This document shows, piece by piece, positions 8,604-16,086 of a DNA stretch of 28,928 nt. Within the stretch, counting starts at the first letter, position 1. Each line of letters opens with the position of its first letter. The notes under the pieces are model-generated. The model did not search any database. It saw nothing but the letters and a program-made list of their open reading frames with translations, and had not been told where the DNA came from. The position numbers and the translations under genes are program-made. The DNA comes from Bilabrum cf. latius (taxonomy: Eukaryota > Bigyra: Bicosoecida > Bigyra > Bicosoecida): the NCBI GenBank assembly GCA_965178125.1, contig CBCXTV010000020.1, positions 1 to 28,928 of the forward strand, written 5' to 3'.

Positions 8604-9598
8604 CACTCGATTACGTCAGACTCGCGTGTCGTGTCTTCTATCAGTGGATTGAATTCGCAGAAGCGCGAGTGCCCCGCAACCGCCGCCTCGTCTTTGTGAA
8701 CTTCGATGAGTCCAGCGTGCCCTTTGCCTTTCCGGGAATGCGCGGGTACATCGCACCGAGGTCAGGAACGGAGCCCGCTTCGCTTGGTTCGCGCACGGAG
8801 CGCCTCGCCTCGAATAGCAGTCGAGGATCGTACACCTTTCTGGGTTTCATTAGCGACTGCCCGGAAATCCAGCGACGACTCCCGCGTATACTCATCGGGA
8901 AGCACACGCGGCTGAGCAAGCGCTTGATGCGTGGGGCGTCGAACCAAATGGTGGACGGAATGGAAGTCTGGGCCCGAGAGAGCTCGTGGGTGACGCAGTC
9001 CCTCATGTTCGACATTCTGCGTCGGCTTTTCGCTTCTTGGATGGACATTCAGCATGAGATCTATCCAATAGTGATACTTGACTGCGCGCCCCAACACATT
9101 TCCACTGAGATTGTGAACTTCGCACACGGCCTTGGCATGGATCTCGTGTTTATTCCTGGTCGACTCACCTTCTTGCTTCAGCCGTTGGACGTTCTCGTCT
9201 TTCAGCTTCTTAAGCGCGACCTTCGGGAGACGTGGATGCAGGAGCGCTCGCGTCATGAAGCGGGTCATGTCGATGTCTCTTGCCATCTCAGGGTTGTCGC
9301 TGAGTGCACGAAGAGAGTGCTCTCGTCTGGCTCGTGGCAAGGCGCTTTCGATATGACAGGCATTACCAGCGGCAGGCGCCGCTTGCATTCGACCCTACGG
9401 CGCTTGTTTGAGTGTGACATGGAGGACATCTCCAGCGATGCTCCGTCCTGTCGACCAGCTCCGCTTCATCAGCAGTCCGCAGCAGCCTCTCCCGCACGAT
9501 GCGCTCATCAACAGGGCCCCAGTCGCGTCCGGACACGGGGGTCGACGGAGGCGTCCACGGTGGTAACGCTCGCCGCGTGCCTCGTGGCCGCAGACTAA
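8345..9598 (+). CDS. DDE transposase, catalytic half (pogo/CENP-B type)
   Basis: The open frame is longer than the real coding part, which begins about 8,590; before that the true frame is that of the N-terminal half. Visible motifs are FVNFDESSV (first Asp codon at 8,705), VILDCAPQHIS (second Asp at 9,080) and IPGRLTFLLQPLDVLVF (third Asp at 9,188). The last two are 35 residues apart, a DD35D arrangement. The QPLD block is typical of the DDE_1 superfamily endonucleases (pogo/Tigger/jerky/CENP-B). The catalytic triad is complete, so the domain could be intact even though the gene is split. Terminal inverted repeats were not located. A second Cys-pair gene starts four bases after the stop, suggesting both belonged to one element or transcript. 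Confidence 0.75.
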   Translation: MAAKSSSLMSSRVRGTRGDLSRRGFCRCLDRPCERAAWVCSNWEHGFRHACDGRSRGEGFGSTAVAPALPSSLAASAWPIEEAAPVTLDYVRLACRVFYQWIEFAEARVPRNRRLVFVNFDESSVPFAFPGMRGYIAPRSGTEPASLGSRTERLASNSSRGSYTFLGFISDCPEIQRRLPRILIGKHTRLSKRLMRGASNQMVDGMEVWARESSWVTQSLMFDILRRLFASWMDIQHEIYPIVILDCAPQHISTEIVNFAHGLGMDLVFIPGRLTFLLQPLDVLVFQLLKRDLRETWMQERSRHEAGHVDVSCHLRVVAECTKRVLSSGSWQGAFDMTGITSGRRRLHSTLRRLFECDMEDISSDAPSCRPAPLHQQSAAASPARCAHQQGPSRVRTRGSTEASTVVTLAACLVAAD

Positions 9599-9602
9599 AC
9601 GG

Positions 9603-10665
9603 ATGGACCCCCCGCGATCGCGCTCACCCCTCGGCGGCCATGCCGTGACCTCGACCACGACCATGTCAGGGGCGAACGCGACTTCGTCAACCTCGAGCAC
9701 GACCATCCCAGCGGCGAACGCGGCTTCCTCGATGGGATCCCTGACCCCGACGAAGCTTCCCCGACCTCGGCCACGTGAACCTGCAGGCGCATTCTTGCCC
9801 GATGTGCCCGCGCAGGTGGCGGCCTGCACGGCGTGGGCGCCACCGTTTCGTCGACCAGACAGCTCAGCCACCCCGGCGACGCGCGAGGCGGCAACGTCCA
9901 CGTGCATCAATCCGTGGACCGCTCTCTCCTGGTATCCGACACCACCGCAGCCGACGGACCCCCCTTCCGACAGGCCTCGCGAGGTACCGAACCCGAGCTC
10001 CCGGCAGCAGCGCAGGCGTCATGCTTGGGGTGGCACGTGGGTCTTCGACGACGCCATTACGCTCAGTGAGTGCGGGTCGAGGGTGCAGATCGACGCGCCG
10101 CAGTCGAAGCTCTTGGCGTTGGTCGTGCCCGGAAGTCGGGCCTGTGGATTCCTCATAAGCTGCGCTCGCGTACGATCTGGTATTTGGCTGGGGAGCAGTC
10201 GGCCGTGATCACCAACCTCAAGTGCCAGGCCTGCAGTCAGGTCAAGCACGCGACGAGCTTCAACCCGAGGAGCTTGCGTCGGGCTCAGTACTCGTTGCTG
10301 CATTCCCTGTGGCCCGGCTACATACGACGTACCGAGCGGTCTATTTGGTGCACGCAGTGTGCGGTGGAGGACCAGTTGATGCAGGGCAACTTCCCGGACG
10401 GCTACTGTTTCCGGATCCGCGCCACACTCGAAATTTGCCATCAAGATCGCGTCGCGGCCAGGCTGTTTGCAGTGCACGACAGTAACGCTCTCTTCGAGCA
10501 GATCCCGCTGAGCTCCCATGCGGCCATGGACGTGGCGGAGCAGTTGCGTCGATACTGCAGGATGCCGTGTCCTCAGACGGCCAGGGCAACATCTTCCACA
10601 GCGACCACGTCTCGACAGACGACGACTCTGAGTTCGCACCGGGCGGACCGGAGAGCGTGCCGTGA
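9603..10665 (+). pseudogene. Family C Cys-pair protein, frame-disrupted
   Basis: Starts at the ATG four bases after the transposase stop. A Ser/Thr/Pro-rich head leads to a folded-looking part with CQAC and CTQC about 47 residues apart, suggesting one zinc site, then an acidic tail ending at TGA 10,663-10,665. The nearly identical copy at 16,756-17,607 differs by three single-base changes in homopolymers: one more C near 9,960 here, one fewer C near 10,130 and one fewer G near 10,557. In this copy the last two break the frame; the 16-kb copy stays open. Either copy could contain sequencing errors. The shared piece ends at 10,633. Function unknown. Confidence 0.5.
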
Positions 10666-10867
10666 AGGACCGCAGCGACAGTATCGTCGCTTAGGTGAGG
10701 AGCGGGTGCCAATGCTCTTTTGAAAATGGTGCGTCGTACGTACGGCAGGAACCGTCGGTGGGAGCGGGGCGGATCCTGCGGGAAGTCGTGGAGACTGAGG
10801 GCAGAGACTCTCGGGTCGGTCAGGGTCTCATGTAACGTGCTGTTCACCGCAGAGGTATGTGCGGATC

Positions 10868-10921
10868 TTGGTGGATCTCTCGAGGACATGGGTGGCATAC
10901 CGTTGTGCATCCGTTCCCCGG
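10868..10921. repeat. 54-bp direct repeat, left copy
   Basis: Begins cttggtggatctctcgagga and ends gcatccgttcccc. It recurs at 11,072-11,126 with about one mismatch. The pair brackets the hairpin-bearing dispersed repeat. Confidence 0.85.
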
Positions 10922-11065
10922 GGGGTGGGGGGCGGTCGCAGAAGAGTGCACACGAAAACAAGAGGAAAGGAGACCAACCCCCCAAACCCACGTAGTGCGA
11001 TCCTGGGGGGTACCCTATAAGGTACTAAGAATCCTTCTCCCGAAAATCGCACTACCTCGGGCCAC
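10918..11065. repeat. Dispersed repeat with GTAGTGCGAT/ATCGCACTAC hairpin, copy 1
   Basis: Nearly identical to 28,475-28,612 over about 140 bases. A perfect 10-bp inverted repeat, gtagtgcgat (starting about 10,994) and atcgcactac (about 11,047), encloses a loop of roughly 45 bases. The loop contains ggtaccctataaggtac, itself partly palindromic. The purine-rich left end cggggggtggggggc precedes it. It could be a miniature non-autonomous element or a structured origin-like site. Confidence 0.75.
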
Positions 11066-11071
11066 AACGTC

Positions 11072-11126
11072 TTGGTGGATCCCTCGAGGACATGGGTGGC
11101 ATACCGTTGTGCATCCGTTCCCCATC
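11072..11126. repeat. 54-bp direct repeat, right copy
   Basis: Second copy of the sequence at 10,868. The downstream 11,127-11,800 shows no gene I can support. Confidence 0.85.
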
Positions 11127-11802
11127 GCTCCCTAACGTCTTCAGTGGCAGGTTCGGAAAAGACACCTCCGTAGGCACGCGACAAGTCCCGGTGAAGCGGG
11201 CTCGCACCGCGCTGGGCGGGAGATCGTGAGTGCTTAGAGGACCGGAGCTCTCGGGCGGGTGCGTGTCTCGACAAACTCCCTCTTGACCACGGGCGGGGAA
11301 CGTGTAGGGCGGAAGCTAAAGACACCGTAAGTAGCGGAGGGCTAACATTCCGTCCTTCGGTGAGAGCCAAAAGTTCGAGTCTGCGAGAGACTATTATACG
11401 AAGTTCTCCCTCCTCATACGTGCGCATAGCCTCCTCACGCGGTAGCGCGAGCGAACCCGGCGTACTCTCCTAGTCTGTCACTTCCACGACCTTTGTCGCG
11501 GAACCACTTGCACGGAGAGGAACCTGTCGTTCAAGCGGGTGCAGCCGGACGCGCAGGTGTAGTGCATCGCCTTGCATATGTGCACGGCCAAGTAGATGCC
11601 GGAACCGTAGAGGTATCACACTTCCCGCGGAGCTTGGGTGGGTCTTTCGCTGCTGTCGTCTGCTCCAGAAGGTTTGCGCCAAAAACCGGATGGGATGCCA
11701 GGAGCTCACGGTCCTGCCGGATTGGGGAGGTCCATGCCCATGACACGCCAGCATTGTGAGACGCCGCGGAGCTTGGAAGGTTTTTTAGTGGTCTCGCGAC
11801 AT

Positions 11803-11912
11803 GCCTGGTCGTCATTGGCTGGAGTCTGTATGACGGCCGTTCGGTGACGGGTGATACGAAGTGTTGGGTGCTAAAAAGTTTCCCGAAGCACGCATTGTTC
11901 CAACGCTTCAAA
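11803..11912 (+). repeat. Fragments of family Z and Rep-like gene joined
   Basis: 11,803-11,876 is a diverged copy of the GWSL...KRWVPK-coding part of the zinc gene (about 5,585-5,660), recognisable by gctggagtct and gttgggtgc. At about 11,888 it switches to cacgcattgttccaacgctt, identical to the Rep-like fragment at 13,905. It then switches again at 11,913 to the repeat shared with 14.55 kb. Confidence 0.6.
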
Positions 11913-11987
11913 GGGCCGGGTGCGCCTCCGAATCCCACGCGAGCCGTTCCCCACGGCGCACCGATAAGCGTCGCTGTAAGCGTACCA
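11913..11987. repeat. 75-bp dispersed repeat, copy 1
   Basis: gggccgggtgcgcctccgaa and the following bases match 14,550-14,626 with about five differences. The right end abuts the left arm of the large palindrome. Confidence 0.8.
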
Positions 11988-12172
11988 GCTGGGTAGGTCC
12001 GCAGGTCAAGGAGGCGTTCGCAGTTATAGACGTAGGTGGAGTTTGCGAGCTGCCGGCCGACATGCACGTGTGGTGACCGGAGGTCACCACATGAGCATGT
12101 CGGCCGGCAGCTCGCAAACTCCACCTACGTCTATAACTGCGAACGCCTCCGTGACCTGCGGACCGACCCAGC
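11988..12172. repeat. Large palindrome, 91-bp arms, 3-bp loop
   Basis: Arms 11,988-12,078 and 12,082-12,172 are about 95% complementary. The turn is gtggtgacc/gga/ggtcaccac. Both arms are copies of a piece of the GT25-like gene (about 22,075-22,135), encoding NST-VYNCERL, one in each orientation. The right arm continues collinearly with that gene to about 12,236. Confidence 0.9.
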
Positions 12173-12236
12173 GCACTGAGCAGACAACGCATTTGTGGTC
12201 CCCCTCCACGTCGGCATGGGCTTGAAGTGGTACCTC
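12082..12236 (+). pseudogene. GT25-like gene fragment
   Basis: Matches 22,072-22,196 of the GT25-like gene with about 88-90% identity: aactccacctacgtctataa, then tggtccccctccacgtcggc. It then changes at about 12,237 into Rep-like sequence, ggatttcacttgggccggca, which is also found at 15.93 kb. A premature TGA occurs at the position of the tgg in the full gene. Confidence 0.75.
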
Positions 12237-12368
12237 AGGAGGATTTCACTTGGGCCGGCAGCCGGCCGAATGTTGTGTACGGCTCGGGAGGTCACAGAAG
12301 GGAACTCGTGGCGTACCGGTGTCGCGAGAAGGGAACTCGTGGTGTATCGGTGTCGGGACGCCGAGAGC
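12237..12368 (+). pseudogene. Rep-like fragments with internal duplication
   Basis: gggccggcagccggccgaatgttgtgtacggctcggg matches the start of the Rep-like central region. Two copies of gaagggaactcgtgg (near 12,298 and 12,328) follow, matching 1,912-1,950. Most of the region between is missing. The join to the GT25-like fragment is at ggatttcac. Confidence 0.6.
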
Positions 12369-12684
12369 AGGCACGCTGACGGCGCCAAGGACGCTCGTGG
12401 TCCGGCACGTGAGGAGCCTCTTGCAGAGGGCCGCGTCTCTGTTGAACACACAAATGACTCTGAGTTCACCGTAACGTAACTTTCCATCACCACTCTCGAT
12501 CTCGGAAAGGGCGGGAGTCCGCTCTTGCATTCGGAATGGGCGGGGAATAGAGCCAGTCCAGCATGTGTGGGCGTGAAGCCGGAGGAGTTGCTTTTCCTGG
12601 GAGCATGTGCGAGATTCCTTCTCCGCGGATCCTCTTTCGGCTTCGGGCAGTCAGCAGCGCACTCTGTGGGAACGGCATTCTCCG
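12369..12684 (+). pseudogene. Family Z fragments: C-terminal tail, then next-unit leader
   Basis: 12,375-12,479 encodes a tail resembling the DARAPARDEPP part of the zinc protein and ends with TAA. It is followed after about 15 bases by 12,493-12,684, nearly identical to 4,592-4,780 (leader and first codons of copy A). Homology stops at ggcattctccgt. Compared with 4.1 kb the 465-bp spacer is missing. Confidence 0.65.
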
Positions 12685-13070
12685 TCGCCAACGCCGTGCA
12701 TGAGAGCGCCTGCCCGACAAAGTTTACGCCAAAAACCGCAAAACATGTGGGACAGAGGTGGGATGCTTGGGGCTCGCGGTTGTGACACATTAGGAAGGTC
12801 CATGCCCATGTCACCGCCACCATGGCGACACGCGCCCAGACCTTGGAGGGTTTTTTTCAGTGGTGTCGCCTGCCGGGGAGGGTTTACGCGGAAAACCGGA
12901 GAACTTGTGCGTTTCGCGTTCCCGAAGCCCGCCCATTACTCCGGGAGGGAGCCTGCCAACGAGGTGGTGCTTGGCGAAATGTGGTGGGTGGCGAAGATGT
13001 GGTACTTCGCCGTGCCTTTCTCTATGACGGCCAAGCGTGCACTCGCCATCGCGCTCGGACGCCACAGGAA
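12685..13070. other. No supported gene; diverged repeat of 11.7 kb
   Basis: ggtccatgcccatg and the later cttggagggttttttt echo 11,728-11,790 (ggtccatgcccatg, cttggaaggtttttt), so this is a diverged copy of the same sequence. Open frames overlap on both strands and none shows a recognisable motif. Confidence 0.4.
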
Positions 13071-13218
13071 GAGATCCCAGCACGCAGCTCCGCCGCCTCG
13101 TCCAGGAGTAAGGCGAAGTCGAATCGTGAATAGCGCTTCGCGCCTTCACAGAGCCGAGGATCACAGATAGGCCCCGCCTCACAGAACCAGCGCCACAGGG
13201 CAGAGCGTGAAGTACTGG
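13071..13218 (+). repeat. 3' end of the small helical-protein gene family
   Basis: Matches 28,055-28,200: agcacgcagctccgcc, then gccgaggatcacagatag and gcagagcgtgaagtac. The right-end copy continues into the same trailing sequence, so coding end and 3' flank were copied together. Confidence 0.7.
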
Positions 13219-13734
13219 CCGCTTGGCTTGGCCGGACCCCCGCCCGCCCTCCGCCGGCAGCTCCTCCCGTCCGTCCCTATGGAGGCAGATCCGCGTACCC
13301 ATGCTGCGGCGGGATCCTGACACAATCCGTTCCTCCTAGTGTGTGGCCGTGGGGCATGAGTAGGGCAGCATCGGGCCCTCGCCAGCCGTGGAACGGAAGC
13401 AGCTCTCCGTGCGGCAGCTGTGCGATGCACAGACCTTTTCCCAAGGATACGATCCATTTTGCCGTCTTCCCGCGCATACTGCATCGCTCTGCAAAACTGC
13501 ATTGCGCAGTGGATCCCGGAGCGTCGACTGCCAATAGCAGGCGGCCTCGCAAGGCCTTCATGGACGCAGGATTTGGGCTTCTTCATCGTAAATTTGGGGT
13601 CTGCTCAGCGCGCGAAAATTTCATCGGGTCCGTTGCGTCCGGGGAAAAGGAACGATCACTGACGCCCAGCTCGTCCATACTATTACCAGGCGCGGCGGGT
13701 TGGAGCATTCGTCCTCTTTGCGCCACAAACCGTG
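13219..13734. other. No supported gene
   Basis: Frames are open on both strands but Arg/Pro/Ser-rich with no family motif. Nothing structured beyond short G/C-rich words is visible. Confidence 0.4.
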
Positions 13735-13966
13735 CGAGCCGGACAGCAGGCCGAATGTCGTGTACGGCTCTGGTTGGGCAGCGAAAGCCCAGGAGCGCCG
13801 CGCCTCCGAGTTCCATTATTGTCAGATGCCCAAAGTTGGTGCGCTGCTTTGCAACACCAACTACCGAGCCGTACGGGATTTCGTCGGCAATGGTAAGTTC
13901 GTGCACGCATTGTTCCAACGCTTCAAAATGGATCCGGACGTCGCGAGAAGGGAACTCGTCGCTTGC
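13735..13966 (+). pseudogene. Rep-like central-region fragment
   Basis: About 85-90% identical to 1,690-1,935 of the Rep-like gene, starting at ggccgaatgtcgtgtacggc and ending at gggaactcgtcg. This copy keeps four A at 13,925-13,928, so the frame runs on across the point where the 1.9-kb copy is shifted. Neither the HUH motif nor the helicase is present, so it is a fragment. Confidence 0.65.
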
Positions 13967-14098
13967 TCACCTGTGCGGAGGGGTTGGATGCCCGATGTGC
14001 AAAAGAGAGGATATTGTCCGTCGGCGTTCTCTCTTCACCTTGTGCGGAAGGGTTGGGTGCCTGATTTCAGACAGAGAAGGTCTCGTCCGTCGGGAGCG
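13967..14098. repeat. Two tandem ~66-bp imperfect repeats
   Basis: tgtgcggaggggttggatgc ... cgtcggcgttctct is followed by tgtgcggaagggttgggtgc ... cgtcgggagcgct. They are about 75-80% alike and start right at the end of the Rep-like fragment. Confidence 0.65.
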
Positions 14099-14549
14099 CT
14101 TAGGAATACTTCCGGATGGGGCGTCCAGACGCGGTTCAGGACCTCCAGCCCGTCGGGTCAATGTCGCCCGCGCCGTCCGTGCGGTTGACGCCCTCTGGAT
14201 CGATGATGCCCACGATCTTTGTCATCTCGGACGACACACGGCCGAGCTGCTCTTTGGTAGTGCATTACCTCATTGACCCCGGAAGCGTTGAATATTTAAT
14301 GAAGACCCTTCGGAGGCTGACGAAGTTTGTCAGCTTGTCGGAGCGCAGCCTGGGTCCTCGTCAACAAACATGGAGGGTTTCGGGGGCGGATTTCCAGCGT
14401 TCCGCCTTGATTTCGAGTGCACTTCGAGGTCGGGATCGAAGCGGGGCGGGCGGTTCGTCATCCTCTGTGATACGCTCAGGAGGCGCCGACTTGATGCCCA
14501 CCTTGTCCCCCAATCACTCCAGACGTAACTGGGGAACTCCTCCCGTCGT
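14099..14549. other. No supported gene
   Basis: Nothing recognisable. Frames change rapidly and no repeat shared with the rest of the window was noticed. Confidence 0.4.
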
Positions 14550-14626
14550 GGGCCGGGTACGCCTCCGAATCCCACGCGAGCCGTTCCCCGCGGCGCACCG
14601 ATAAGTGCCGCTGCAAGCGCACCAAG
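14550..14626. repeat. 75-bp dispersed repeat, copy 2
   Basis: Same sequence as 11,913-11,987. The following 14,627-15,160 contains no gene or repeat that I can support. Confidence 0.8.
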
Positions 14627-15177
14627 ACTAGAACGTTCTGCAGAACAACGTACTCCCTTCGCTCGGGAGCGTGGCACTTCAAGCAGTGCAGTGCGCCGGT
14701 TTTCGTGCACGCCCAGTCGCGCGGACGCCGCAGGTGGCTTGGCCGTAGGATAGAATTAGTGGCGGGTCGGTTTTGCATGTCTTCCCTCTCCTCTTGATAT
14801 GGTACAGAAAGGCAAGAGCCTGACGATGCAGACGGAGCTCCTGGATTTCACCGCCAAACTCCTAGTCAAGACAGCCCTCGACTAAACAGACGCCGAGTTA
14901 TCTTGAGCAGCATCCCACGACGCAGTGATGTGGACGGCATGCATGAGGAACAGTGATATGAGGGTGATGCCATGCTCACGGAAAGCTGGAATCTCGGTGA
15001 AGCCTCCAGAGATCATGGTGACGTGTGAAAACCGCTGTGTTGCTTCTCACACGCGCTCACTGTCTTCCACCTCAGTCATGCATTTGGCGAATGTATGGCT
15101 CGCAAGCTCTCCCGTGCAAGGCTCCCATTCCCTCCTCCTCTTAGGACATGGCACATGAGTCTCCTGTCGCAAGGCGC

Positions 15178-15503
15178 AAACGCGGCGTCCACGCAGATGG
15201 TCGGAAAGGAGGGCGGCAAGGCGGCGCCGAAGGAGGACGCCGAGACGCCGAGACTTTAGTGCGCGCCATCGACTTCCACATACGGAGTGCCGCCGAGAGG
15301 AGAGAGGTGCGCGCACAGGCCGCGGTGCACGTAGTGACGAAGCTTCGGCCCTTCAAGGTCTCGTGCCCGGGAGATGCTCGTGCCCGTGGGCGTCAAGGCG
15401 CCGATAATATGGGAAACGAGGGCGGCATGTTGGCGCGCGAGGCCGACACCCCGGCGGAGCACGCCGGCGCGGCGGCAAGCGTCGATGTTGCGGGCGGCCC
15501 CAG
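15178..15503 (+). pseudogene. Chimera: family Z - Rep-like - family Z, in frame
   Basis: Three pieces lie in one open frame (15,148-15,750). 15,182-15,240 matches the zinc gene's acidic region (gcggcgccgaaggaggacgc). 15,241-15,358 matches the Rep-like gene 1,940-2,055 (ttagtgcgcgccatcgactt). 15,361-15,503 matches zinc-gene leader and N-terminus (cgtcaaggcgccgataatat, as 4,868). The first join lies in gacgccgag, present in both parents. Rep-like and zinc N-terminal residues are both read in their native frame across the second join. Whether it is expressed is unknown; I see no promoter. Confidence 0.65.
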
Positions 15504-15790
15504 CCATGAGGCACATGATCAAGTACGCGGAAAGCACGCAGAGCATCGTCAATCCGTTCGTGAGCCGCGAGTTCCAAAAGGTCTTCGAGCACATCCCCCC
15601 GGAAAGCACGCAGAGCATCGTCAATCCGTTCGTGAGCCGCGAGTTCCAAAAGGTCTTCGAGCACATCCCCCCGGAAAGCACGCAGAGCATCGTCAATCCG
15701 TTCGTGAGCCGCGAGTTCCAAAAGGTCTTCGAGCACATCCCCCCGGATGATGTCGGGCATGCGGACGCCCTGCTCCGGATGATGTCGGCC
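15504..15790 (+). pseudogene. GT25-like gene C-terminal fragment with a 72-bp triplication
   Basis: gaggcacatgatcaagtacg matches 23,590-23,610 of the GT25-like gene. The next 72 bp, encoding ESTQSIVNPFVSREFQ plus KVFEHIPP, is present three times (15,529, 15,601, 15,673), whereas the full gene has one copy (about 23,609-23,680). All three units are identical by eye. The fragment then continues with gatgatgtcgggcatgcgga as in the parent. Its native frame differs from that of the chimera just upstream. Confidence 0.8.
15529..15744 (+). repeat. 72-bp tandem repeat, 3 units
   Basis: Three perfect head-to-tail copies of 24 codons. The length is a multiple of three, so one frame stays open throughout. 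It is derived from a sequence that is single-copy at 23.6 kb. Confidence 0.95.
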
Positions 15791-15829
15791 ATGCGGACGC
15801 TCTTCCCAGAGCTTGCGCGGCAGCGGGAC

Positions 15830-15993
15830 GAAAATGGAGCTCTCCCTGTACCGCAAGCACGCCGGAAACCTGGTGCACTTCCACGTATGCATGACGGACT
15901 CCGAGAGGTCGAATCGTTGTCGCGTGGCGGAGGATTTCATTTGGGCCGGCAGCAGGCCGAATGTCGTGTACGGCTTCGGGCGGTCAGCGAAAG
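15830..15993 (+). pseudogene. Rep-like N-terminal fragment with HUH motif
   Basis: In the frame open from 15,813, the residues LVHFHVCM (HxH codons at 15,876-15,884) have the form of motif II of HUH-family Rep nucleases, where two histidines bind the metal. An acidic stretch and EDFIWAGSRPN follow, leading into the same ggccgaatgtcgtgtacggc that begins the central region at 1,710 and 13,755. It breaks off at 15,993 into family Z copy B. Motif I and the catalytic Tyr region were not identified. This fragment ties the Rep-like pieces to an HUH nuclease. Confidence 0.55.
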
Positions 15994-16086
15994 CCAGTCC
16001 GCTCTTGCATTCGGAATGGGTGGGGAGTAGAGCCGGTCCAGCATGTGCGGGCGTGAAGCCGGAGGAGTTGCTTTTCCTGGGAGCAT

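Noticed and set aside
10828-11427. 199-codon minus-strand frame
   Set aside because: Its repeated peptides come from the 54-bp direct repeats, and no domain is visible.
11135-11470. Possible rRNA or tRNA (words such as gttcgagtc)
   Set aside because: I could not fold a cloverleaf or find conserved rRNA blocks around them.
11988-12172. Palindrome as a CRESS-type replication origin
   Set aside because: No conserved nonanucleotide-like loop; both arms are explained as inverted copies of GT25-like coding sequence.
15529-15744. CRISPR-like or leucine-rich-type repeat domain
   Set aside because: It is a simple triplication of a segment single-copy in a neighbouring gene, without spacers.
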